DNA of 64,000 nucleotides from Gemmatimonadaceae bacterium (lineage in GTDB: Bacteria > Gemmatimonadota > Gemmatimonadetes > Gemmatimonadales > Gemmatimonadaceae): contig DATNEW010000050.1 in assembly GCA_035606695.1 (NCBI GenBank), positions 212,118-276,117 of the forward strand, in the 5' to 3' direction. Below are positions 25,645 through 33,262 of this stretch, in pieces. Every line of letters starts with the position of its first letter. Within the stretch, counting starts at the first letter, position 1. The notes beneath the pieces are model-generated. The model was not told where the DNA came from, did no database searches, and saw only the letters and a list, made by a program, of their open reading frames with translations. The position numbers and the translations under genes were made by a program.

Positions 25645-25756
25645 CGACGGCAAACATTTCCGGCCTGTTTCACCCGGCAAAAGGTGCCGGTGGGGACATT
25701 TCTGCCGTCGTGGTCACAGACCACTTCGGACGGCGGAGAGAATCGCGCGGATTCTC
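25645..25756. other. Hairpin-rich, switch-like element before flgB
   Basis: Four helices: CGACGGCA (25645) with TGCCGTCG (25703); inside it CACCCGGCA with TGCCGGTG; GTGGTC with GACCAC (25710-25724); GAGAATC with GATTCTC (25738-25756). GCCGTC at 25704 can instead pair with GACGGC at 25729, enclosing the third helix, so two folds exclude each other. It fills most of the gene-free stretch 25608-25921. No known riboswitch motif was recognised. Confidence 0.5.
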
Positions 25757-25780
25757 ATAAACCACTGTCATACAATCGTT

Positions 25781-25786
25781 TATAAT
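25781..25786 (+). promoter_or_regulatory. Candidate -10 (TATAAT) for the flgB operon
   Basis: Perfect TATAAT about 136 bases upstream of flgB and just after the hairpin element. No good -35 at 16-18 bases. The fliL and flgF operons have TAGAAT in similar positions, which supports these as real -10 elements. Confidence 0.45.
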
Positions 25787-25921
25787 GCTGCAACGAGGCG
25801 GAAAACACGTCTCTTCTTTCGTGTTCCATTGTGGTCCGCGCCCTGCTTTTCTCGTGTCGCGAAGCACAGGCACTTCCTACCTCGCGGTCTCGCAGTTCCC
25901 TCCTCCGCCCGCCTCCTGACA

Positions 25922-26209
25922 ATGCTGTTCGGCATCATCGGACGCACCACGAACGCCAACGATCTCAAAGACGCGCTCGATTTGAGCGCGCAGCGGACTC
26001 GCGCCATCGCGAGCCGGGTCGCACAGGCGTCGGTGAATGGCAACGGGTTCTCGCTGCCGATCGATCCAACCACCGGGCAGCCCGATCCCTCCGCGCAGGC
26101 GGATCTCGAGACGGACATGACCGCGTTGGCCGACGAGCAGGTCCGCAGCGATGCGATGACCAAGCTTCTCCAGAAAGCGTACGAGCAGCTCCGCACCTCC
26201 ATCAAGTGA
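25922..26209 (+). CDS. flgB: Flagellar proximal rod protein FlgB, short and divergent
   Basis: 95 residues against about 110-140 usual. The C-terminal helix pattern DLETDMTALADEQVRSDAMTKLLQKAYEQLRTSIK fits FlgB, and it precedes flgC by 8 bases. The NIANVxTPGYK motif of rod proteins is missing: the corresponding position reads AIASRVAQASVNGNGF. An upstream in-frame start exists but has no FlgB character. First gene of the rod/MS-ring operon. Confidence 0.78.
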   Translation: MLFGIIGRTTNANDLKDALDLSAQRTRAIASRVAQASVNGNGFSLPIDPTTGQPDPSAQADLETDMTALADEQVRSDAMTKLLQKAYEQLRTSIK

Positions 26210-26217
26210 GCTGAGCC

Positions 26218-26862
26218 ATGACGAGCCCCATCAGCAGCAGCAGCTTCCCGAGCTTTCCTCCCATGCCACGCACCGATGCGCCGCGCCCGATGTTCAGCGC
26301 GCTCGCGATCGCGTCGAGTGGCTTGTCGGCGCAGCGCACGCGGATGGAGATCGTCGCACAGAATCTCGCGAACGCCGAGACGACGCACACGGCGCAGGGC
26401 GGCCCGTATCATCGCCGCGTTGTGAATCTCGAGGCGATCGGACCCGACGGATCCGTCACGACGACGACGACAACGACCGGCGTCGCTCCGGCAACGCCGG
26501 GCGCCGCAGGCACTGTGGGCGCCGGCGGTACTGCTGGTACCGCTGGTACCGCGAGTGCCGCCGTCAATGCAGCCGCCGCGGCGACACAGAACGCGCTCGC
26601 CACCGCGACGACCTCCTCGTTCGACGGCACCGACGCCACCGGCGGCGTGCGCGTGGCGTCGATCGGCGAAGACAAGACGGACGGCCCGATGGTCTACGAC
26701 CCGGGCCACCCCGACGCCGACAAGAATGGATACGTCCACATGCCGAACGTGAACATGACGGACGAAATGATGGATCTCATGAACTCGCGCCGCCTGTACG
26801 AGGCCAACGCCACGGTCTTTCAGGTCGCGCGGGCGATGTTGCACAAAGCGATCGATATCTAA
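26218..26862 (+). CDS. flgC: Flagellar proximal rod protein FlgC with low-complexity insert
   Basis: 214 residues (family about 135-150). The N-terminal rod motif MFSALAIASSGLSAQRTRMEIVAQNLANAETT and the C-terminal GYVHMPNVNMTDEMMDLMNSRRLYEANATVFQ, then MLHKAIDI, are typical. Between them, residues about 80-140 are Thr/Ala/Gly-rich repeats (TTTTTTTGVAPATPG, then AGTAGTAGTASAAVNAAAAA). An N-terminal Ser/Pro-rich stretch of about 20 residues is also extra. Confidence 0.93.
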   Translation: MTSPISSSSFPSFPPMPRTDAPRPMFSALAIASSGLSAQRTRMEIVAQNLANAETTHTAQGGPYHRRVVNLEAIGPDGSVTTTTTTTGVAPATPGAAGTVGAGGTAGTAGTASAAVNAAAAATQNALATATTSSFDGTDATGGVRVASIGEDKTDGPMVYDPGHPDADKNGYVHMPNVNMTDEMMDLMNSRRLYEANATVFQVARAMLHKAIDI

Positions 26863-26901
26863 GCGGTATTTGCCCGACTTCCTCGACTTCAGCGTTCTAT
26901 A

Positions 26902-27255
26902 ATGTCGATTTACGGAATTGGTAACAGCGGAATCAACCGGCCGCAGCTCCCGCTGCGCGACACCACCGGAGACGTACGTCAGCCCGGCCAGAAGCCGGCG
27001 GCCGGCGTCGCGAACACGACGCCGCTTGCGCCGCAGCAGCCCGCGACCGCCGCGGGCCGGGCAGGCGCCGGCGTTCCGGTCGAGCCGCCTCCGGGCACCG
27101 ATCCCGCTCTGTGGAGCATCCTCTCCGGCGAAGAGCGCGCGTTCTTCGCCAAGGCCGGCAACATGGGTCCGCTGACCTACGGCCGCGCGTTCACCGACAT
27201 GAAGACGGCGCAGATGCCCGCCAATCGCGGCGGCCGTCTCGACGTCAAGATCTGA
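26902..27255 (+). CDS. Hypothetical protein between flgC and fliE
   Basis: 117 residues, family not recognised. The N-terminal two thirds are Pro/Ala/Gly-rich and probably disordered (QPGQKPAAGVANTTPLAPQQ). The C-terminal third looks folded (ALWSILSGEERAFFAKAGNMG, then LTYGRAFT). Located between rod genes with an 8-base gap to fliE, so probably a rod-assembly or export accessory factor; this is inference from position. No Shine-Dalgarno is evident. Confidence 0.7.
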   Translation: MSIYGIGNSGINRPQLPLRDTTGDVRQPGQKPAAGVANTTPLAPQQPATAAGRAGAGVPVEPPPGTDPALWSILSGEERAFFAKAGNMGPLTYGRAFTDMKTAQMPANRGGRLDVKI

Positions 27256-27263
27256 GATCTCTC

Positions 27264-27617
27264 ATGACCGCACCGATCGGTGGCATGGGCGGGTTCGGCG
27301 GACCTTCGAGCTTCGGTGGTCCGACCGGCCCGCGCAAGCTCGGGCTCGACATCGCCGGCGAGAACAGCATCGCGGGGTCCGGCCAGTCGCGGCCCGGCGG
27401 TGGATCGTTCGGCGACACGCTGACGCGCGCGCTCAATCAGGTGAGCGCCACGCAGGATGTCGCCCAGAACTACATCCAACAATTCGTGCAAGGCCAACCG
27501 GTGGAGCTGCACCAGGTGATGGCGGCGAGTGAAGAAGCGTCGATCTCGCTCGAGATGCTCGTCGAGCTTCGCAACAAAGTGATGGATGCGTACAAGACCG
27601 TCATGCAGATGGGATGA
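27264..27617 (+). CDS. fliE: MS-ring/rod junction protein FliE
   Basis: 117 residues from the ATG at 27264. A Gly/Pro-rich N-terminus (GGMGGFGGPSSFGG) precedes the FliE core: FGDTLTRALNQVSATQDVAQ, VELHQVMAASEEASISLEMLVELRNKVMDAYKTVMQM. It joins the MS ring to the rod. 9 bases before fliF. Confidence 0.93.
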   Translation: MTAPIGGMGGFGGPSSFGGPTGPRKLGLDIAGENSIAGSGQSRPGGGSFGDTLTRALNQVSATQDVAQNYIQQFVQGQPVELHQVMAASEEASISLEMLVELRNKVMDAYKTVMQMG

Positions 27618-27626
27618 CCGAGATAA

Positions 27627-29120
27627 ATGCCTGATTTCTCTTCGCTCTTCGATCGTATCGGTGGACCGCGCCGCGCAGTCATGCTCGGCGTCGGCCTCGT
27701 CGCGGCCATCCTGATCTTCGCCGTCTCGCAGTGGGCGGGGGCGCCGACGTGGGTGCCTGCGCTCTCCGGCGTTCCGCTGGAGAGTGTCTCCGCCATGACG
27801 GACAAGCTCGATCAAGCGGGCGTGAAGTATCGCCTCGAGCGCGGCGGCGCCGACATCATGGTCGCCGCCGGCGATCTCGCGAAGGCGCGCGTGGCGCTGG
27901 CGAAGGGCGGCATTCCGAACGCGGGCCGCCCGGGCATGGAGCTGTTCGATCAGCCGTCGTGGGGCATGACGGATTTCACACAGCGCATCAACTACCGCCG
28001 CGCGCTCGAGGGAGAGCTGGAGCGGACGGTCGGGCAGATGCGCGGCATCGACAAGGCGCAGGTGCATCTCGTGATGCACGAGACCGACGGATTCGCGGCG
28101 CAGGACAAGCCGACGGAAGCGAGCGTGGTGCTCAAGCTCAAGAGCGGCGATCCGGATCCCGAGATCGTGAAAGGCATCGCACACCTCGTCGCGTCGAGCG
28201 TCGAAGGGCTCACGAGCGAGCACGTCACGATCGTCGACGACGCCGGCCGCTTGCTCTCTGAAGGAGAGGAAGCCTCGTCACCCACGGGGCTGACCAGCCG
28301 CCAGCTCGCCATGCAGCGTGAAGTCGAGGACTATCTCCGCGACAAGGCGGAGAAGATCGTCGCGCAGATGGTCGGCACCACCAACCTTCGCGTGCAGGTC
28401 TCCGCCGCGATGAGCTTCGATCACGTCGAGCGCACCGTCGCCGCCGTCGATCCCGAAAAACAGGCCGTCACCGCCGAGCAGAAGGCGGAGATCGTTCCCG
28501 GCGCGCAAGGCGGCGCCGGTCAGAACAACACGTCGACGACATACGAGAACACGCGCAGCACCGAGCAGTTCGTCGCCGCGCCGGGCACCATCAAGCGACT
28601 CACCGTCGCGGTCGCGGTCGCGGATCGCGCGCCGGCAACGGCGGCGAAGGGCAAGACCGCGTCGCCGACTCCGCGTTCAGCGGCGGAGTTGCAGCAGATC
28701 GAAACGCTCGTGCGCAGTGCGGTCGGCGCCGACTCCACGCGCGGCGACGTCGTGTCGGTCGTGAGCGTTCCGTTCGCGCCGATCGCGGTGGCACCACCCG
28801 ACGTGCCGCACACCGACATCATCAAAGTGGTGCAGACGGCGCAACGTCCGCTGCTTGGGATTCTCGGGTTGGTGCTGATCATCGTGATCGCGCTGATCAG
28901 CCTCAAGTCGCTCAAGTCCGCGGGTGCGTCGACGCATGCGGTGATGCAGCTGCCGCGCGCGGAAACGCATCCGCCGCAGCCGGCGCTCGTCGCGGGCGCG
29001 AATCCGCTCATTCCCGTCGTGATGCCGACCAACACGATGCGCGACAAAGTGAACTCGACGATCGAGCAGCAGCCCGACGTCGCCGCGCGCGTCGTACGCG
29101 CCTGGTTGAAGGAAGCCTAA
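27627..29120 (+). CDS. fliF: MS-ring protein FliF
   Basis: 497 residues. First membrane helix at about 19-37; ring-building motifs GVKYRLERGGADIMV and FDQPSWGMTDFTQRINYRRALEGEL. A long periplasmic domain contains a linker at about 275-350. The second membrane helix is at about 405-426 (LGILGLVLIIVIALISL). The C-terminal FliG-binding tail is DVAARVVRAWLKEA. Base of the flagellar motor and export housing. Confidence 0.96.
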   Translation: MPDFSSLFDRIGGPRRAVMLGVGLVAAILIFAVSQWAGAPTWVPALSGVPLESVSAMTDKLDQAGVKYRLERGGADIMVAAGDLAKARVALAKGGIPNAGRPGMELFDQPSWGMTDFTQRINYRRALEGELERTVGQMRGIDKAQVHLVMHETDGFAAQDKPTEASVVLKLKSGDPDPEIVKGIAHLVASSVEGLTSEHVTIVDDAGRLLSEGEEASSPTGLTSRQLAMQREVEDYLRDKAEKIVAQMVGTTNLRVQVSAAMSFDHVERTVAAVDPEKQAVTAEQKAEIVPGAQGGAGQNNTSTTYENTRSTEQFVAAPGTIKRLTVAVAVADRAPATAAKGKTASPTPRSAAELQQIETLVRSAVGADSTRGDVVSVVSVPFAPIAVAPPDVPHTDIIKVVQTAQRPLLGILGLVLIIVIALISLKSLKSAGASTHAVMQLPRAETHPPQPALVAGANPLIPVVMPTNTMRDKVNSTIEQQPDVAARVVRAWLKEA

Positions 29121-29123
29121 GCC

Positions 29124-30158
29124 ATGGCGGCAATGAATCTCGCGCGGACGCATCAGCTCCAGCAGCTCACCGGCGCCCAAAAGGCGGCGATCCTGTGCAT
29201 GGTCCTCGGCTCCGAATCGGCGGCGATGATCACGCAGAAGCTCGGTGCGGAGGAGGTCGAAGAGATCTCCTTCGAGATCGCGCGCATGGATCGCGTGAGC
29301 ACCGAGGCCACCGAGGCCGTGCTCTCCGAGTGGCTCGACATCATGATGGCGGCCGACTCGATCGCCGCGGGCGGTATGGAGTTCGCCCGCGAAGTGCTCG
29401 AGAAGGCGTTCGGCGTGCAGAAGGCCGGCGCGATGCTCAAGCGCATTCAGGCGCAGATCTCCGAGACGGCCGGTCTGCATCGCTTGCGCAACGCGGACCC
29501 GCAGCAGCTCGGCAACATGTTGCGCGGTGAGCACCCCCAAACGGTGGCGCTCATCCTGGCGCATCTGGATCCGCAGCACACGGCGCACGTACTCAAGGAA
29601 ATCGATCCGCAGTTCGGCGCCGAAGTCGTGCTGCGCGTCGCGCGCATGGAAAAGGTCTCGCCGGACATGCTCGTGTTGATCGAGCGGTCGATCGTGACCG
29701 AGACGGATCTTGGACCGGCGCAGAGCCTCACGACCTCCGGTGGACCGGCGGTGGTGGCCGAGATGCTCAATCTCGTCGCGCCGTCGCTCGAGAAGGCGAT
29801 CATGCGCGGCGTCGAGGACAAGGATCCGGCGCTCTGCGAGCAGATTCGCAACCTCATGTTCGTCTTCGAAGACGTCGTCAGCCTCGACGATCGGTCGATG
29901 CAGCGCCTGTTGCGCGAGATCGACGTCAAGGAGCTCGCGCTGGCCCTCAAGTCGGCGTCGAACGAAGTCAGGAACAAGATCCTTGGCGCGATGTCGCAGC
30001 GTGCGTCGGCCGCGCTCAAGGAAGAGATGGAGATGCTCGGACCCGCGCGGAAGCGCGACATCGAATCGGCGCAGACGGCGATCGTCGCGATGATTCGCAA
30101 GCTCGAGGACGCCGGCGAGATCGTGGTCGGCGGAGGCGCGGATGACCTCGTCGTTTAG
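29124..30158 (+). CDS. fliG: Motor switch protein FliG
   Basis: 344 residues with N, middle and C domains: LTGAQKAAILCMVLGSESAAMI; EHPQTVALILAHLDPQHTA (EHPQ motif); and the C-terminal torque helix DVVSLDDRSMQRLLREID with charged residues facing MotA, then KSASNEVRNKILGAMSQRA. Overlaps fliH by 17 bases. Confidence 0.97.
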   Translation: MAAMNLARTHQLQQLTGAQKAAILCMVLGSESAAMITQKLGAEEVEEISFEIARMDRVSTEATEAVLSEWLDIMMAADSIAAGGMEFAREVLEKAFGVQKAGAMLKRIQAQISETAGLHRLRNADPQQLGNMLRGEHPQTVALILAHLDPQHTAHVLKEIDPQFGAEVVLRVARMEKVSPDMLVLIERSIVTETDLGPAQSLTTSGGPAVVAEMLNLVAPSLEKAIMRGVEDKDPALCEQIRNLMFVFEDVVSLDDRSMQRLLREIDVKELALALKSASNEVRNKILGAMSQRASAALKEEMEMLGPARKRDIESAQTAIVAMIRKLEDAGEIVVGGGADDLVV

Positions 30159-30843
30159 AGCGACGGGCGCCGCGACGGTGCGGCAGACGCCCGTGTCGGA
30201 GCAATCCGTCGCGGGCGCGACCTGGCCGCTGCAGGAGCTCAAGCTGCCGATGGCGACGCCGCGTGGGACGCCGACTGTTCCGCCGACGGCAGCCGCCAAC
30301 GCGCAGCTCACCGCCGAAGAGAAGTCGCGACTGATCGACGAAGGGTACGCGCGCGGTCTCGCCGACGGCGAGCGTCGCGCCACCGCCGCCGCGCAAGCGC
30401 GCGTCGACGAATCGCTCGGTGTGATCAATCAGGTCGTCACGCAGATGCGCGAAGTCGCGTCGCTCGCGCCGGCGGTGATCGAAGAAAACATCGCCGCGCT
30501 CGCGGTGATCGTCGCGCGCCAGATCGTGGCGCGCGAAGTGAGCCTCGATCGCGAGCTCGTGGCGGACCTGGTCCGTCGTGCACTGACTGAATTTCCGATC
30601 GAGCAGAGCGTGCGGATTCGTGTAAATCCGCTCGATCTTGCGCTGCTGACGCTCAATGGCCCCGGCGGCGATGGGAAGCGGGACATGGCGCCGATCACCG
30701 GCACGCGCGACGCGAGCTGGCTTGCCGATGCGCGCGTGGCGCGTGGTGGCTGTCTCGTCGAGGGCCGCGATCGCATTGTCGATGGACGCGTGGATACGGC
30801 GCTGGAGCGCGCGTATCGCCGCATGGCGGTGATCGATGCTTAA
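30142..30843 (+). CDS. fliH: Flagellar export ATPase regulator FliH
   Basis: 233 residues. Disordered N-terminus, helical stalk (EKSRLIDEGYARGLADGERR, with GxxxG-like spacing), and C-terminal V-ATPase-subunit-E-like domain (NIAALAVIVARQIVAREVSLDRELVADLVRRAL). Holds FliI at the C-ring. Overlaps both neighbours in the operon. Confidence 0.92.
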   Translation: MTSSFRATGAATVRQTPVSEQSVAGATWPLQELKLPMATPRGTPTVPPTAAANAQLTAEEKSRLIDEGYARGLADGERRATAAAQARVDESLGVINQVVTQMREVASLAPAVIEENIAALAVIVARQIVAREVSLDRELVADLVRRALTEFPIEQSVRIRVNPLDLALLTLNGPGGDGKRDMAPITGTRDASWLADARVARGGCLVEGRDRIVDGRVDTALERAYRRMAVIDA

Positions 30844-32170
30844 GAATCGTCTCGCCTCGCGCATCGGCGATCTGCCGCGCATCTACCGCATGGGACGCGT
30901 GACGCGCGTCGTCGGCCTCGTCATCGAGGCCGCGGGACTCGACGTCGGTCTGTCGGAGCTCTGCCGCGTCACGTCGATGAACGAAGAGAAGTCAGTGCTC
31001 GCCGAAGTCGTCGGCTTTCACGAGCGCGGTGTGCTGCTCATGCCGCTCGGCGACATCGACGGATTGCATCCGGGATCGAGCGTGACTCCGCTTGGCCGCA
31101 GCTTCGGCGCCGACGTTGGCCCCGGGCTGCTCGGCCGCGTGCTCAATGGCCTCGGTCATCCGATCGACGGGAAAGGACGCATCGATCACGCGACGCGCAT
31201 GCCGCTGTCGGCCGAGCCGCCGCATCCGCTCGAGCGCCAGATCATTCACGAGCCGCTCGAGACCGGCGTTCGCGCGATCGACGGCTTCCTGACGCTCGGC
31301 AAGGGACAACGCGTCGGCATCTTCGCCGGCTCGGGTGTCGGCAAGTCGACGCTGCTGGGCATGATCGCGCGTCAAGCCAAAGCTGATGTGAACGTGATCG
31401 CGCTGCTCGGCGAACGTGGCCGCGAGGTGCGCGACTTTATCGAGAACTCGCTCGGACCGGAAGGGCTCGCGAGATCGGTGATCGTGGTGGCAACCGGCGA
31501 CCAGGCGGCGCTGGTGCGCGCCCGCGGCGCTCTCGTCGCGACGTCGATCGCCGAGTATTTCCGAAATCAGGGCAAGGAAGTGTTGCTGATGGTGGACTCG
31601 GTGACGCGCGTCGCGATGGCGTGGCGCGAGATCGGGCTTGCCGTCGGCGAGCCGCCGACCACGAAGGGGTATCCGCCGTCGGTGTTCGCGGCGCTGCCGC
31701 GGCTGCTCGAGCGAGCCGGCACCGATGAGAAAGGTAGTATTACAGGAATCTATACCGTCCTCGTGGACGGCGACGATTTCAACGAGCCGGTCGCCGACGC
31801 GAGCCGCTCCATTCTCGACGGCCACATCGTGCTGACGCGCAAGCTCGCCGGCGCGGGGCACTACCCGTCGATCGACGTGCTCGAAAGCAAGAGCCGCGTG
31901 CGCGACCATGTGATCGCGGCGGAACATCGCGCCGCGGCGAACGCCGTGGGGCGGCTCGAGGCGTCGTATCGCGAGAAGGAGGATCTCATTCTCGTGGGCG
32001 CGTATCACGAAGGCTCGGATCGCGGCGTCGATGCCGCGCTGCGGCTTCGGCCGCAGGTCCTTGAATTTCTGCAGCAAACTCCGGAAGAGAGCACGGCATT
32101 CGACGCAACGAGACGGGCGCTCGTCTCCATCGCGTCCCAGATCGATCACACGACGAGGAGGTCGTCATGA
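30836..32170 (+). CDS. fliI: Flagellar export ATPase FliI
   Basis: 444 residues, F1-beta-like ATPase. Walker A is in GIFAGSGVGKSTLLGMIARQ; Walker B EVLLMVDSVTRVAMAWREIGLAVGEPP carries the ATPase alpha/beta signature region; also ALPRLLERAG and the C-terminal domain. It energises delivery of export substrates with FliH/FliJ. Overlaps fliH by 8 bases and fliJ by ATGA. Confidence 0.97.
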   Translation: MLKNRLASRIGDLPRIYRMGRVTRVVGLVIEAAGLDVGLSELCRVTSMNEEKSVLAEVVGFHERGVLLMPLGDIDGLHPGSSVTPLGRSFGADVGPGLLGRVLNGLGHPIDGKGRIDHATRMPLSAEPPHPLERQIIHEPLETGVRAIDGFLTLGKGQRVGIFAGSGVGKSTLLGMIARQAKADVNVIALLGERGREVRDFIENSLGPEGLARSVIVVATGDQAALVRARGALVATSIAEYFRNQGKEVLLMVDSVTRVAMAWREIGLAVGEPPTTKGYPPSVFAALPRLLERAGTDEKGSITGIYTVLVDGDDFNEPVADASRSILDGHIVLTRKLAGAGHYPSIDVLESKSRVRDHVIAAEHRAAANAVGRLEASYREKEDLILVGAYHEGSDRGVDAALRLRPQVLEFLQQTPEESTAFDATRRALVSIASQIDHTTRRSS

Positions 32171-32655
32171 GCGCGTTCAAGTTTCGTCTGCAGCAGGTCC
32201 TCGACCTGCGCGAGCAGCACGAACGGCAGGTCGCCGCGAAGCTCGCGGAAGCGGAAACCGCGGCCGATCAGGCCCGCGTCGCCCAGAAGGCGCTCGAGAC
32301 GATTCGCCAGAGCGGCTCGGCCGCGCTGCGCACCGCGCACGCGAGCGAGCCCACGATCGGGCAGCTCAAGACGATCGGCTACGTCATCGAGCAGCTGAAC
32401 CATCACATCGTCGACGCGCAGTCGCGCGTCGAGATGGCGGAGCAGCTCGTGACGCAGGCCCGCACCGACCTCACCTCGGCGCTGCAGGCGCGCCGCGTGT
32501 TGAGCCGGTTGCGCGATCGTCACTTCGCCAATTGGCGCGTGGAAGACAGCGCCCAGGAGATGAAGCAGATGGACGAGTTGGCGTTGTCGCGATTCACCCG
32601 CCGCGATACGAGCACCGACAGTGACAACGGCGGGACGGGAGCGGCGAGCGCATGA
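32167..32655 (+). CDS. fliJ: Flagellar export stalk protein FliJ
   Basis: 162 residues of continuous coiled coil beginning FKFRLQQVLDLREQHERQVA, the typical FliJ opening. Analogous to the gamma subunit of F1; links FliI to FlhA. Position right after fliI confirms the call. Overlaps the following gene by ATGA. Confidence 0.9.
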   Translation: MSAFKFRLQQVLDLREQHERQVAAKLAEAETAADQARVAQKALETIRQSGSAALRTAHASEPTIGQLKTIGYVIEQLNHHIVDAQSRVEMAEQLVTQARTDLTSALQARRVLSRLRDRHFANWRVEDSAQEMKQMDELALSRFTRRDTSTDSDNGGTGAASA

Positions 32656-33260
32656 AGCCGGTTGTCATTGGCATCATCGCATTTGTCGTATCGACCGCGG
32701 CGGCCACAGGCGCCAAGGTCATGATGACGAAGCCGCTCCCCGCGAAGCCTGATTCCTCCGCCGCCGCCGATTCAACGGCGGCGGACAGCACCCGGAAACC
32801 CGCGGACTCGACGCGCACCGACACTGCTGTCGTCGCGTCGGGTCAGCCGGTGGCGCCGCCGGTCGACAGCGCACCGCCGGGCGTGAATCTGCGCACGGAC
32901 TCGTTGAAGGCGAAAGCCTCGCCGATCGTGCCGGCGCAGCCAACCCAGCCAACGCAGCCAACGCCGACCAAGGCAGCAGCGACGCCCGCACCAGCGGCCG
33001 CCGCACCAGCAGCCGCCGCACCAGCAGCCGCCGCACCGGCGAACGACACGGCTGGCGAAGGATCGGAACGCCGGCTCGCGAAAGTCTTCACCTCAATGGA
33101 CGCGAAGCAGGCGGCCAAGGTGCTGGAGCACATGAGCGACAACGACGTCCACATCATTCTCGGCTACGTCGGCGTCAAGCAAGCCGCCTCGATCATGGCG
33201 GCGCTGCCGCCGGAGCGAGTCGCCACGTTGAGCAAACTCGAAATTCAGGGTAAACGATAG
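32652..33260 (+). CDS. MotE-like protein with MgtE-N-type domain
   Basis: 202 residues. N-terminal membrane anchor (VVIGIIAFVVSTAAATGA), a long low-complexity spacer of Ser/Thr/Asp then Pro/Ala repeats (PTQPTQPTPT, then three AAAAP-like units), and a C-terminal helical domain (LAKVFTSMDAKQAAKVLEHM, then IMAALPPERVATLSKL) like the MgtE-N/FliG-related domain of MotE proteins. MotE assists stator (MotC) function in rhizobia; here it sits between fliJ and fliK. Function inferred from domain and place. Confidence 0.75.
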   Translation: MKPVVIGIIAFVVSTAAATGAKVMMTKPLPAKPDSSAAADSTAADSTRKPADSTRTDTAVVASGQPVAPPVDSAPPGVNLRTDSLKAKASPIVPAQPTQPTQPTPTKAAATPAPAAAAPAAAAPAAAAPANDTAGEGSERRLAKVFTSMDAKQAAKVLEHMSDNDVHIILGYVGVKQAASIMAALPPERVATLSKLEIQGKR

Positions 33261-33262
33261 TG

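Noticed and set aside
25645..25756. c-di-GMP-I (GEMM) riboswitch before flgB
   Set aside because: The element has CGGCAAAC-like bases, but the conserved GACGCAAAG segment and tetraloop-receptor layout of GEMM are missing.
28677..30428. 583-codon minus-strand frame across fliF/fliG
   Set aside because: Arg/His/Leu-rich shadow; fliF and fliG read correctly on the other strand.
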